Shown here: positions 1 to 10,724 of the stretch, one piece after another
How positions within the stretch are numbered: position 1 is the first letter of the stretch
Layout: every line of letters begins with the position of its first letter
Assembly: GCF_010389155.1 (NCBI RefSeq)
Contig: NC_057769.1
Coordinates: 14,942,735-15,006,734 of the forward strand
Source of the DNA: Erigeron canadensis
Lineage: Eukaryota; Streptophyta; Magnoliopsida; Asterales; Asteraceae
Direction: 5' to 3'
Length of the DNA: 64,000 nucleotides
Notes under the pieces: model-generated
Databases searched by the model: none
What the model saw: only the letters and a program-made list of their open reading frames with translations
What the model was told of the DNA's origin: nothing
Position numbers and translations under genes: made by a program

Positions 1-436
1 GGGATTCAAGATCTTAACAAAACTTGATCAATACGGCACGAAACAATGAAATCTTGGAGGGAACTTTGCTTTGGAGAGGGAGGGAGGAAAGGCTGGAGTT
101 TTCCTCACGTATGGGACTGAATTTTGTGACAATTAGGGATACCTAATTGCACCTTAACCCCTGGCCATCAACTCCTAATCTTGCACTTTGGCTCCCTCAA
201 CTTCTAAACTTGACTTTCTTAACTTAAACCTCTATCGGGAGTCTTAACATTCTAACAAGCACTTAATTACTTAACTTTACTTCAATTACTTTCATTAATC
301 AACATATCGATCATATCATATTAAACACAAAAGCATTTAATCACGTAATCAAATATAGGGCACACAAATTTAACGAAACTTAACGTTGACTAACGGACTG
401 TCAAATAGTCAAACATAAAAAGTTTGGGATGCTACA
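1..436 (+). repeat. Probable end of a gypsy-type LTR
   Basis: Non-coding sequence that closes with GGGATGCTACA at 426-436, close to the GGGTGTGACA/GGTGTTACA endings of plant chromovirus LTRs; the better-defined LTR at 37458-40048 ends in GGGTGTGACA. No primer-binding site follows, so this would be a 3' or solo LTR whose left part lies outside the window. The call rests on the terminal motif and the lack of coding potential only. It could simply be unrelated AT-rich DNA. Confidence 0.3.
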
Positions 437-1451
437 CCGTCGAAAATGAAATACCAACTTTTTACCATTGTTTTAATCTATTTTGAAATACCATTAAAAA
501 AAGTGAATTTTTTACGAGTATATACAATCTCATTTACTGCAACTACTTTGTCCACATTAATTGGTTTCAGAGAGGGGAGAGGATTCCCCCAAGTTACCCT
601 ATCATAACTAATCTTGACCCTTAAATAAAAATTAAAGGTCAAGATTCAATGATGATCTTTAAATCCTGACCCTTATTTTCATTCAAGGGTCAAAATTTCC
701 CCAACTTGACTATTAACTTGAAGAAATCCCAGAGATGATGAACCCGACCCAACTCATTTATTAACCGGGTTAGATGTCCGATTTGTAACCCAATTTAGAC
801 CTAATCCAAACACTCGTATTCTGTGTCGTGTTCGTGACTGTGTCATGGAACATGTTGAAAGTTGTGACTTCCAATTTGAATATGATGATAGCAGAATTCA
901 TATCATCACTCTCGTTCCCAATTTGAAAGTTAACATAAGCTCCTTCGCAAAGAGGTATAATAAAACACTCTAGCAAGGCGCTAGATGTGAAAGAATAAAA
1001 TTACAAATACTATCTAGAAATAACCAATAGCAACAAATCCAAACTCATCCCAACACATAACTGCGAGGAATACAAAACGAACAGAAAAACTCGTGCCAAT
1101 TATAGTGACCCAAGATAAGAGAAAAACCCCAACCAACAAAGGCCAAGCCACCGGTTTTCAATTCGTCGTGTTTTTGATGTGTTCCCATACTTGCCTTGAG
1201 GACCATCCATAATACTCTTGAATCGAAAAAACGTACAGCATGAGAACAGGAAGAATGAAGCATAAAGCAACAAGTTCCAAACTCCAAATTCAACCAAAGT
1301 CACCATCACCTCTTCTACCAAGCTCGCTACATAAATGTTAACAAAATTCTAGAGAGACCAAACAGAAGCCCAAAGAGGTGAGTATAGGAACAATTGTGGC
1401 TTGATAAAAATCTAGAAGCTGATAAGCCTAATTGACTTTGAGATGCATACT
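437..1451. other. Intergenic DNA, no gene seen
   Basis: AT-rich sequence without a recognisable protein, RNA gene or repeat boundary. Short open frames occur on the minus strand near 770-1321, but their translations have no domain, no biased composition and no homologue elsewhere in the window. Confidence 0.4.
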
Positions 1452-1672
1452 TGTTACGAATAAGGTCCAATTATGCTACTAATAGCAATATTAGGCAATT
1501 AATGGTATAAATAGAAGTAGAGGGACTATAGTTGACAAGTTAGAAAGATAGTTTGTTGGTAGCGGTTATAGTCATTGTAGTATAAATATTTGTTGTAAAT
1601 GAATATTGTAATATATAGATACAATTTGTGTGTGTAATAAATCACATCTCTCTCTCAATTCTCTCTGTAACA
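1452..1672 (+). repeat. Short copia-like LTR (221 bp)
   Basis: The segment starts TGTTACGAAT and ends CTGTAACA. A TATA box (TATAAATA, 1506-1513) sits about 55 bp inside, and a pyrimidine-rich CTCTCTC stretch precedes the 3' end. A tRNA-Met primer-binding site follows after two bases, which defines this as a 5' LTR. No matching 3' LTR or coding region is visible: the element is cut off at 1881 by the next repeat. The short LTR would fit a small copia element or a TRIM. Confidence 0.6.
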
Positions 1673-1674
1673 TT

Positions 1675-1686
1675 TGGTATCAGAGC
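1675..1686 (+). other. Primer-binding site (initiator tRNA-Met)
   Basis: TGGTATCAGAGC, complementary to the 3' end of plant initiator tRNA-Met, two bases after the LTR ending at 1672. It is the same 12-mer used by elements A (10665) and E (53731) in this window. Confidence 0.65.
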
Positions 1687-1880
1687 TCAGTCGTTCTTCT
1701 TCTCCGGCGACCTCGATTCCGTTCTTCTCACTGGCGAACTCTTATTCTCCGGTGAATCTATATATATATATATAACACTCAAATCACAATTCATTCAATC
1801 AAAACCCTAATTCTTCAATTTTTCAGTATAAATTCATCAATTTTAGTTCCAATTCTGCTATAATCATTGATTTCAACGAA
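1687..1880 (+). other. Leader of the short-LTR element
   Basis: Untranslated leader downstream of the PBS, with a (TA)n run near 1760-1771 and the AAACCCTAATTC type of text common in plant leaders. It ends abruptly at TCAACGAA where the next repeat begins (1881). No gag start is reached. Confidence 0.4.
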
Positions 1881-4800
1881 TGTAACACCTCAATTAAGGC
1901 AGAATAATGAGATGTACAGAAAGTCGAGCATTCAAAACAAAGGATTATAAATAACATTCACCATAGCTTTATTTGACAAAAGAATTTTACAAATGTACAA
2001 GCATGTGAACCAATTCCCAAGTACAATACGTCTAACGCACTTGGGCATTAAGTCCATGAAACAAATAACATGCACATGAAATATTATACTACAATGATCA
2101 AGGCAGATTCCATTGCCCATCACAAGGTTTGATCTTTGACTCTAAAGTACAATGCAAACAATCATGATGCATATAAATCCTCAAAGCTTATGTTAATTCC
2201 TGAAAAGCATGAAGAAAAAGTGTCAACTACGAAAACGTAGTTGGTGAGTGCATAGGTTTTTATATAAATCTTGGTACGTAACCATTTTAATACTTAGAAA
2301 ACAGAGTACCATTACATTTCAAAATATCCAAACCATATGACCGACAAAATTTTCATATCCAAATATCAAGTTTTCCAAATACCATAATGTCATATCAAAG
2401 ACTTGGAAAAATCCATGGTAAAATTTCAAAGTTCTCATTTGTCAAATCATCACCAGAGAAAAAGTATATAAATTGATTAATCGTATACCATACCAAAATC
2501 ATTCGGTTATCAAATTCTTTTCAATATCTCCAATTTCAACGACTTTCAAGATTTCATATGTGGGACGATACCCAAACCGTATGTTCAAACAATTTCCAAT
2601 TATCAACAATATTAATATCAACTTCATTTAGCCACAAAGACATAATTTAATATCAATTTAATTTAGCCACAATAGCACATTTTACATAATTTTGATGAGT
2701 AAATGCTTGAGCCACTACTACTACCATTTTCAAGTCCAAACAATATATTATTTCAATTCTTAGCATAAGCTGTCAATCAAGTGCTTTATTTATAGTTAGG
2801 GTCGTACCATGGAGACGACCATTTAAGTTTAAGGTAGCTAGATCACCACTCTGGTCGGACTGGAAGTGAAGGTCGTCACAAAGGCAAGCAACATTCCACC
2901 GTTACACTCTGGGTGGGTGGACGACTCCTAGTTGCGCAACTATCTACCTACAAGCCTCCATTTTTGGAGTAAATAGTAGTGTACCGAAAGGAAATGGGTT
3001 GACAAAACTCAAGCTCACCATATAATATTTATCACATTGAACATACGTTATAATTACATTTCACAATCATAATACCAAGAATCATTTCATATATGTATAT
3101 ATATAGAAAGCAATTTCATTTATTTATCATGCTTTTCACCCCGATAGTTAAACACATAAAATAGTTTGAAAGGAGGCTATGACTCACCTGCATATGCCAC
3201 GCATTATATTCATATATCTAAAATGGGTACTTCCCATCTATAACTTCCTTGATCATATATTCGTTATGCTCCTCATTTGTATAACAAAGCCAAGCCTATC
3301 CCTACGATAGGACTAATATACATAAGTTCCTATCTTAAGCCATTACTTAGAAATGCCACTTTCATTATGTTGTCATAAATTTTGGAATCTAAGTGTATTG
3401 CTAATATTCACATCATTTTGGTTGTACAGATTGATGGTGTAAAGGTTATTTTCATTATATACGTAGTTATAAATTGTTAGAATTTCGGTAACTTGACTTC
3501 ATTTGTGGTTTCGTTTGGCATCTTAGGTTATCATATGCTAATATTAAGTCATATTATTCTTATTCATCATTTGATGTGTAACCGATCTTAGTGTAAATTA
3601 CCTTTCAAGGTATCATTTTATATTATAACTAACTTAGTTGTTTCCGTTTATCCACTTAATTTTGTTTCCTGTTACCTAATTATACTTGGCTTTTATCTCC
3701 CATTCTTCATAATGATATTACGATTTACTCGGGCCTTAGAAGATTACTTAATTGTTATGGGCCACAATCATTGCGCTTACAAGTCACGGGCTTCCAAGTG
3801 TTTTGGGCTTAAGTTTGTTATTAAGCTTAACCTTATTTGGGTTATATATTTAATGGGTTATATTGGTTGTTGGGCTAGGTGGGCCTACTGATTTATGGTT
3901 CTTTGGGTTGGTTACTTGGGCCGGGTTAGCCCATTATGGTTCTTAGTTCATTACATAGCCCATTATACCATTTTTAAGATTACTTACAAATTTTATGTTT
4001 TATACTTTATTTTTACGATATGTTGGCTACTATTTTGGGGTCAAGACGAATTATTTGGACCTTCCTAATTTTTGTGTAGCAACCTATATGTGTCTTGTAA
4101 TTTTGTGAAGTTTTACTTAATTTTTAGGCATATTTTGCTACCTCTAAAAATTTTCAAACTAAAACTGGTCAGAATGGTTGTTGTTTGGCGGCTTGAAATG
4201 TTTTATAAAAGTTCTCATTGATATGACCTTTAGAAAGATACCACAAACTTATTTTAAGTCATGGACATATTGAAGTTACTTTCCACCAAGTATGACTTCC
4301 TGGAGCCGTTTGGTTTAGGAGATAAAAATTGTCAAAGTTTATAAAATATTCAGACAAAATTAGAGTTTTGACCAGTTTCAGTAGAAAAATTATATCTTTC
4401 ATTTGGTTCAGTATTTTTGAGTAATTCCAGTTGGTGGTTAAACTCAACTCGTTCCTCTACAACTGTTATTTTGAAAGTTTTGCTTGAAAATGCCGTCACA
4501 TGTTTAGTTTATCCGTTCCAAGACAGAAAATCAATTCTGTCAGATTGTTCTTGATTATATCAATTTACCAATAGGCTTTCTTGCTTAATTTACACTTTAT
4601 TTCACCTCTAACATGTTGGATACTCCTTTTTCTATGATTTTAACACCAAATACACAGAGTTCTTATAAAATTAAAAGTCATTCATCCATCTCATATCCTA
4701 AATCAAAATCAATCAAAACTAGTGCAAATGTTAACATGCATGTGATGATCTAACACTTTTACACTAAATCCATTATTATTGTTTGCATTCATGTTTATTT

Positions 4801-5760
4801 CTTTTAGATCAATCTTTTAAATATGCATGCATGTGGATCTATGTGTATTTAGTGACAAATTGAAAGGTAAAGAAGGTGATAATTAAAAGAGTTCAAGTTA
4901 TCAACCTTTGAAGATCAAAACAAGGAGATCAAGAGTGTTGATGGGTCGAGTTTGAGGGCTGATATGTGGCTGCCGGGTCACGACTTTCATGGCAGTTGAG
5001 GGCTGTTTTCGTGCACTAGAAGACCTCCAAGACCCTTGAGCTTGACCTTCCATTGTCCCCTTACTAGATGGTGACCTAAAGATGTAGATTTGATGCTTCA
5101 AAGTGGTGTTTTGGGGCAGTTTTTCTGCCCTTATTCTTGCTGTCCGAAAATCAGAAAAAGAGAGGGAGAGAAAGAGTGTTGAGAGTTCTTTTGATGAGAG
5201 AGGGTGTGATAATGAAATCAAAGCTTGTCTTGTTCCTTTTTCTTTGCTTGAAACCGTCCAAGAGGAGAAGAAAGAGAGGAGGAAGAGTGAAAGTGAAAGT
5301 TGAGAGTATTTTTGGGAGGGTTTGTGTTGCTTTGATAAAAATGAATGAAGTGTGTGATGTTCCCAAGCTTGTTCACGTGAGAGAAGAGAGAGAGAGGAGG
5401 GAGTGCAGATTTTTAAGAGAAAAATGAGACAAAAGGAGTGTGAGGTAAGAGTGGAGTGAGTGTAAGTGTTTAAGGTGGTCCAACTTTTGTCTTGGATGTG
5501 TAAAGAAAGATTTCTAGTTAAATTTGGATTGGTCACATGGCTTTGTGCATGCATATGGCCGAAATTTTGTTTAAAATTTGAAGAGGTTATTTAGTTTTGT
5601 AGGTAAAACATGTATGCATATGTATTGTATGTATAAGTACATGTATGGACTTTCAAATTAACTAGTTAGTAGGCTTTTTAAAGTACTCGTGTGATCATAT
5701 GCATATATATATTTAGATCCGTATATGTATGTATGTATATATATATATTGGGTGTTTTAA
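1881..5760 (-). repeat. Probable degenerate chromovirus-type LTR, minus orientation
   Basis: Begins with TGTAACACCT, the inverted terminus typical of large plant chromovirus LTRs. About 360 bp inside is GTTGGTGAGTGCATAGG (from 2239), the reverse complement of the CACTCACCAAC-like text that lies about 340 bp from the 3' end of the LTR at 37458-40048. I therefore read this as an LTR pointing left. A polypyrimidine tract on the minus strand (about 5450-5060), followed by ATG at 5053 and a 50-codon frame ending at 4901, would be its transcribed leader; this is not a convincing gene. The right end is only a guess from GGGTGTTTTA at 5750-5759. No target duplication was found. Confidence 0.4.
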
Positions 5761-5817
5761 TTTGCTACTTAACTCGTTAGTTATAATCTTGTATTTTTTA
5801 TAGGCTTATTTATTCAC

Positions 5818-5854
<37 letters not shown>

Positions 5855-6284
5855 ACACTTTTGTATATATATTAGTTTATAAACTTATTTTTTTGGAATA
5901 GTCATTTTTATTTTCATGACCATCTACACTTTAATTGGATTTTGATTAAATTGTTGAGTGTTTTGTAAGTATTTCTTGATGGTTATCTCAACTTGTGAGC
6001 TATGTACAAATATTTTTATAACTTAACTTCTCGAAACAACGTTTTTTTGGTTCATTGACATTTCGTCAAGTTCAGTTAGAACTAATTTAGAGCTTGAGAT
6101 TGTATTGTATGATTATGGTTATTGTTTATGGCATTTCTAACGCAACTAACTCCCTTTTGGCTTTTCATTGAACTAGAGGGCAAATATCACCAGACCCTAA
6201 ATGCCTAGAAGGTCAACTCTCTTAATAAACCTCTAAGGATAGTTACCTAGATAAATACAAGTAAGTTATCCTAGTCGGAAGTTG
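5761..6284. other. AT-rich spacer with a (TTA)n microsatellite
   Basis: No gene seen. A pure TTA repeat of about 34 bp lies at 5819-5852. The text changes abruptly into copia integrase sequence at about 6285, so the left end of element B is missing and its junction lies here. Confidence 0.5.
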
Positions 6285-7413
6285 AGCAGTGCACCATATG
6301 AACCACAATAGAATGGAGTTGCTGAAAGAAAGAATATGACTTTAATCGAGACAGCCAGAACGATGCTTGCTGATTCAGGGCTCCCTACTATGTTTTGGAG
6401 GGAGGCAGTGAATACAGCGTATCATATTTTGAATAGAGTTTCTGTAGTTAAGCGTCATAATAAGACATGTTATGAGCTTCTGCATAAGAAGAAACCAAAT
6501 TTACAGAATGTCGAACCATTTGGTGTACCATGTACGTTCTTGAAATATCTACCTCAATCAAAGTTTGATCCAAAGGTTGAAGAGGGATTTTTCATGGGAT
6601 ATAAACCGGGCACTCCAATTCGACGGGTTTACAGAAATTGACCGGCAAAGTTGACTTGCGTACTAATGTCAAAATTGTCAGTCATAAACCCGTTGTACAT
6701 TCTGGAACTAGCAAGAATTTCGATTATGACAGTGTTTCGTTCATTACACGAACCCGCTTCTTATTTAGATGCTGAAACAGTGGATGATGTGATCATTTTA
6801 GGAGATCATATGGATTATTCCACTACTCCTACATCTTCTTCTGCTCAAATTATTTATACTACTCCAACCAAAGTTCAGTCTATTGTTATTGGTGAAACTA
6901 GTAAGGACAAGAATAAGCTAACAAATTCAGATGATTGTGAACCCGAGAATACTACACCACTTGCTCCGTCAAAGGTTTCACTGCCTGATGATGATCCTAT
7001 TTCTGAAGAATCGGAAGATGATTTTATCTCTCCTGAGTTTTAGATTAAAACGAATTTAGGAGAAAGTCTGAATGTTGATTCGGTTCCTCAATATCGAGTT
7101 AATAAGGATCATCCAGTTGAAAATATTCTTCGTAATGCTACAGAACCTGTTCGAACAAGAAATCAGTTGAATTAGGAACTGACTAGTTTGTTTTGTGAAG
7201 TGAAAGACACTGGATTGATAACTGAGTGTTATATTCTGGTTTCATTTCACAAGTAGAACCCAAGAATGTTAAGGCAGCACTTCAAGATCCTTGTTGGGTT
7301 GAAGCTATAAGGTTATTTTTAGCCTATGCTAGTTTCAAGGGTATAGAGGTGTATCAGTTAGACGTGAAAAGTGCTTTCTTGTATGGTGAAGTGAAAGAAG
7401 AAGTATATGTTCA
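6285..7413 (+). pseudogene. Element B pol, part 1: integrase C-terminus, linker, start of reverse transcriptase
   Basis: Would integrate the element's cDNA and begin its reverse transcriptase. The integrase end is clear: SAPYEPQ-stop-NGVAERKN, the region of the third catalytic Glu, then an LIETARTML stretch and the KRHNKTCYELL / GYKPGT region. A stop at 6639 interrupts it, then an acidic linker (6651-7043) leads into RT (EVYQLDVKSAFLYGEVKEEVYVH). About 80 residues of RT are missing between WVEA and IRLFLAY near 7300. Element D retains them, and the deletion endpoints carry the same direct repeat, TTGAAGCTAT. The stop before NGVAER looks like CAG to TAG. Confidence 0.85.
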
Positions 7414-7418
7414 CTAAC
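7414..7418. other. Target-site duplication CTAAC (left)
   Basis: Matches 9032-9036. It flanks the solo LTR at 7419-9031 inside the RT gene of element B. Confidence 0.9.
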
Positions 7419-7690
7419 TAATGTGACTAATTTATACCCATTACCCACATCGTTATTGGCCATTATATCAAGTGTTTTGAGTCTATTTTGTGTGCATTTG
7501 GCGCATTTATGGTGTTTGTTAGTGTTTTCAGGCGCTAAGCGTTTATGGTTATGTGGTCATTTGGCAAACGTTTGGAAGACTTTTGGCCAAGACAATAGTT
7601 CATGATGTCGAGAGTCGCTTGAAGTGGAAGAAATGATGGAAGTTGCAGGTTATAAGTTGGAAGAATGGTGGATTTGATCAGAGATTTAAT

Positions 7691-7920
7691 ACTGCGACGC
7701 AGTGGAGGGTTACACATGTCCACTGCGCCGCAGTGGTCATTAGGACAAGTGAGGATTTCGAACAGAGAATTTGGGCTGCGCCGTAGTGGTCCAGAAGTCA
7801 ATAGGCACCGAGTCAAAGAGCTTGACTGCGCCGCAGTGAGGATAGTAGCCATGCCACTGCGTCGCAGTCAGACCAAAGTAAAGCGAGCAAATGGACAGAG
7901 ATTTTGGGCTGCGCCGCAGT
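7691..7920 (+). promoter_or_regulatory. Array of six ACTGCGCCGCAGT palindromes in LTR U3
   Basis: Six copies of a 13-17 bp palindrome at about 7692-7704, 7721-7737, 7776-7790, 7824-7838, 7854-7868 and 7909-7920. The best copy is CCACTGCGCCGCAGTGG; others carry one change on one arm (GCGACGC, GCGTCGC, GCCGTAG). The array ends about 55 bp upstream of the TATA box at 7977, where an LTR enhancer would be expected. Function is inferred from position only. Confidence 0.7.
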
Positions 7921-7976
7921 GAGAGGTCGGTCAACAAGGTCTTTTAGGCCAACTTATGCATCAGTTTTCAAGGGGG

Positions 7977-7984
7977 TATAAATA
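7977..7984 (+). promoter_or_regulatory. LTR TATA box
   Basis: TATAAATA after AGGGGG, followed by an ACAAACCCTAG leader. It lies directly downstream of the palindrome array, in the expected U3/R position of the LTR. Confidence 0.65.
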
Positions 7985-8369
7985 CAAACCCTAGGACGAT
8001 TTTTCCAGTATCAAAAATCTTTCTAGGAGCTGTTCTACAAGGATTCTTCAATCTCCAATCAAGATAATTTCTTAGGCGGATTCGTTGAAGATTCACGGGC
8101 ACCCATCTAGATCGTATCTACTTACTGTCTTGCAATTTATTTTCCATCAAACAATTCGTACATCATGTTTCTCTTCTATTTTAATTATTATTGTGGATTG
8201 ATCATGAGTGGCTAAACGTTTAATCATCCACCTTGATGAAACGAGACGGATAATGTGATTGCACTATTTTTAATTCAAAAGAGTTTATTAAATTATCGTT
8301 GTTATGTGATCTTGATGACTTTAATTCTTTTTATTAATTAATTTTGATATTGGTTGCATATGGTTCTTC

Positions 8370-8664
8370 GTTGGTGGTACCGGTTGAATGTGTATGTGAT
8401 TTTAAAACGGTTACTTGTCTATGAGTAATTATCAGTAGTTCATGGTATGATAGTGAATATCATTTTAAGAAAAGATTAATTTTGTCAATGTGATTGATAT
8501 CGGTTGGTGGTACCACGTTATTGTCACTTAGGTTCAATTGATAATTTGATAGTCAATAAAACTGGTTGTTGGAAGAATTGTGTTTGCTTTGGTGGTACCG
8601 ACTTGGGTAATTTAACTAGCAGTTAGGTGATTCGATATTTTGTTCACGGTTGGTGGTACCACGT
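8370..8664 (+). repeat. Four dispersed GTTGGTGGTACC repeats in the solo LTR
   Basis: Copies of TTGGTGGTACC lie at about 8371, 8504, 8590 and 8650, two of them followed by ACGT. At the matching place the LTR at 46843-48281 has GACGGGTACGG and GGTTGGGTAC repeats, so both LTRs carry spaced GGTAC(C) motifs in the R/U5 part. Function unknown. Confidence 0.6.
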
Positions 8665-9031
8665 GAGCACCTTAATCTTGTCACGATTATTTTTAAACTC
8701 TAGAGAATATGTTCTTAATTAAATGCAATTACATTTGAAGTCGAGGGAAGTCAAGGTGGATGACTTTTAATTATATTGTCTGAAGTTCTTTACAAATTTA
8801 TGCAATCATTTTGCAAACCAATTTTACTTTAATTGTCAAGAGGATTTTCAAAGCAACACCCGTTTTCCAAACCATTTCATAATCAACTAGTCGTTTCCAA
8901 TCCTTGAGAACGAACTCAGACTTATCTCTTAACTATATTACAAACGATCGGGTCCACTGCCCGTGAGTGCATAGTAGTGAGTTTTTAGGTAGTTTTAGTT
9001 TTATAAATTTAAAGCTCGATTTTGCACATCA

Positions 9032-9036
9032 CTAAC
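9032..9036. other. Target-site duplication CTAAC (right)
   Basis: Second copy of the duplication at 7414-7418. Element B RT resumes immediately after it (caccggggtttgag). Confidence 0.9.
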
Positions 9037-9721
9037 CACCGGGGTTTGAGGATCCTAACTATCCAAAAAGAGCATATTGACTTGACAAGGCTCTTTATGG
9101 ATTACATCAAGCACGCAGAGTGTGGTATGAGAAGTTGTCGACACATTTTTTGACAAATGGTTTTACAAGAGGATCGATAGACGGCACATTGTTTATCAAA
9201 TGGAGGAAGCGAGATTATTTAATTGTACAAGTTTATGTGGATGATATCATTTTTGGTTCATCTAACACAAAGATGTGCAAAGAGTTTGAAATGAGCATGA
9301 AAAAGGAATTTGAAATGAGTGCTATGGGGGAACTTCAATTTTTCCTCGGACTACAAGTTGATCAAAAGAAAGATGGGTTTTTCATACACCAGTCTAAGTA
9401 TGTCGATGACATCTTGGAGAGGTTTCAAATGTTAGAATCCAAGACATATGGTACTCCTATTTAGCAGAATCATGGTTTAGGAGTTCTTGATCCGAAAGAT
9501 GAACTTGTGGATGCCACTTATTATCGTGCTATTATTGGCTCATTGATGTATCTGACTGCTTCGCGTCCAGATATTATGTTTGCTGTTTGTGTATGTGCTA
9601 GATTTCAAGCTAATCCGAAAGAGTCACATTTGGTTGCAGCAAAACGTATTCTACGTTCTCTTAAAGGAAACCAAGGACTTGGTCTATGGTATCCTATGGG
9701 AGGAACGTTTGATTTTGTTGC
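9037..9721 (+). pseudogene. Element B pol, part 2: reverse transcriptase to start of RNase H
   Basis: Continues RT after the solo LTR. In order: PPGFEDPNYP, ALYGLHQA, the catalytic YVDD in [26 protein letters not shown], and the [19 protein letters not shown] block that leads to RNase H. Stops occur at about 9076 and at 9462 (TYGTPI-stop). It ends at FDFVA, where element A is inserted; 9717-9721 is the target duplication GTTGC. The continuation YTDLDFAGCN is found 12.7 kb downstream at 22395. The family matches element D almost residue for residue. Confidence 0.9.
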
Positions 9722-10662
9722 TGTTAGGTCGGAAATCAACTAAGTATAATTTGTTCAAAATAGTTGAAGCTCAGTGAAGAATGCTTGCTCAGGATTCTGA
9801 AGTCATTCAGAATATAGCTCACTGAAGCTTCACTTCAGATTCAGAATCAACCAACACTGAAGACATTCAGACGGAAGTCAAAGACTGAAGACTGAGGAAG
9901 AAGATCATCTCAGAAGCAGAGCTCAGAGAAGATCTTACGTGAAGTTGAATCTGAAAAGGCTCAGTGAAAAAGTACTTACAACACTTTTTCACTGATTACG
10001 AGGAAAGTCTTTTTGCAGCTTTAACTACCTTTACCCGGTTAATTACTATCAACCTGGGATTAGGAAAGTTTTTAGCAAAAAGGTTGGGAATAAAGTATGT
10101 CAAGTCACATCAAGAAACTTACATACTTTACCTTAAACAAGCATGTTATGGATTTGTCCCACGAATCCATCCAACCATATTTAGTATGGCATATTGCCAT
10201 GTCATCAGGACATGTTTGCCTATAAATATAAGACTTCTCACACTTGCAATATTGCTTGGAACTTTGGCAATTGCAACGTGTGATATTACTCTAAGTATTC
10301 TTACGAGTAATTCCTCGTTACATAGATCATTTGTATTTCTGGGTTGTTTAGATACTTTCACAAGTGTGATTATCTTTGTTCCGCAACAACTCTTGTATTT
10401 TGTTTATAACTAAATAAAATACATTGAAAAATACATCTTGACTCATTGCCATAATACTTGATTATATTTAGTAATTTATATAGTTTCAAGCAATTATACT
10501 TTATTACTCTTATCCATTATCTGGATCGTAACTCTAACTAGTCCTATCTAGTTTCGATTTACTTGCCAGTCGGGTTACTTGATATAACTTGAGATTATTA
10601 TTGTCTAACTTTATATCTTGTTATATCTTGATCTCGTGTACATCTTGTTAGGTGGAATTACA
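9722..10662 (+). repeat. 5' LTR of element A (941 bp)
   Basis: Starts TGTTAGGTCGG and ends AGGTGGAATTACA. The U3 part is rich in CTGAAG/CTTCAG and CAGTGA motifs. It contains a 13-bp perfect inverted repeat at 9961-9995. The TATA box is at 10221. The PBS follows two bases after the end. A 149-codon frame crosses it but overlaps the promoter and is not a gene. Confidence 0.95.
10221..10230 (+). promoter_or_regulatory. TATA box of element A LTR
   Basis: TATAAATATA, repeated at the same place in the 3' LTR (21946-21955). It lies about 440 bp before the LTR end, so the transcript would have a long R/U5. Confidence 0.7.
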
Positions 10663-10664
10663 TT

Positions 10665-10676
10665 TGGTATCAGAGC
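10665..10676 (+). other. Primer-binding site of element A
   Basis: TGGTATCAGAGC, complementary to the initiator tRNA-Met 3' end, two bases after the 5' LTR. Confidence 0.9.
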
Positions 10677-10724
10677 CTCCCAGGTTAAATCATTAAGTTG
10701 TTATACCTGTTTTGATCCTACAAG

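Larger units (their letters stand above)
7419..9031 (+). mobile_element. Solo LTR of an Athila-type gypsy element (1613 bp)
   Basis: Bounded by the 5-bp duplication CTAAC. It begins TAATGTG (a decayed TGATGTG) and ends CACATCA, and interrupts the RT gene of element B between EVYVH and the PPGFEDPNYP block. It is a diverged relative of the LTR at 46843-48281. Shared features are the opening block (TTTATACCCATTACCCAC against TTTAGACCCATTTCCCAC), GCATTTATGGTGTTTGTTAG, the region reading gagtggctaa..catcc.. TTGATG, and the ending GCCCGTGAGTGC...GATTT.CACATCA. No internal sequence is left, so it arose by LTR-LTR recombination. Confidence 0.9.

Noticed and set aside
1045..1321. Two overlapping minus-strand frames of 70-80 codons.
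   Set aside because: Overlap each other in different frames, with no motif and no homologue in the window.
5103..5427. Plus-strand frames rich in Lys, Glu and Arg.
   Set aside because: They are the complement of the CT-rich leader; composition is entirely explained by the GA-rich strand.
4901..5554. Minus-strand open frame of 217 codons with a late Met giving a 50-codon tail (MEGQAQGSW...).
   Set aside because: The first 160 codons are translated polypyrimidine leader (Ser/Leu-rich, low complexity) and the tail has no domain. It fits the leader of a minus-oriented LTR better than a gene.
1876..5765. Target-site duplication ACGAA for the LTR starting at 1881.
   Set aside because: No second ACGAA was found next to a plausible LTR end between 4 and 6.3 kb, so the right boundary is left open.
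7691..7920. Regularly spaced short palindromes reminiscent of a CRISPR array.
   Set aside because: Plant nuclear sequence; copies are irregularly spaced, spacers are unequal, and the array sits in an LTR U3.
9964..10413. 149-codon open frame inside the element A LTR, repeated in part at 21809-22144.
   Set aside because: It overlaps the TATA box and lies in U3-R; the 3' LTR copy differs by a frame-changing indel, so there is no coding constraint.
10665..10676. Possible tRNA gene fragment at TGGTATCAGAGC sites.
   Set aside because: Only the 12-nt match to the tRNA-Met 3' end occurs, at the position of a primer-binding site; no tRNA fold around it.
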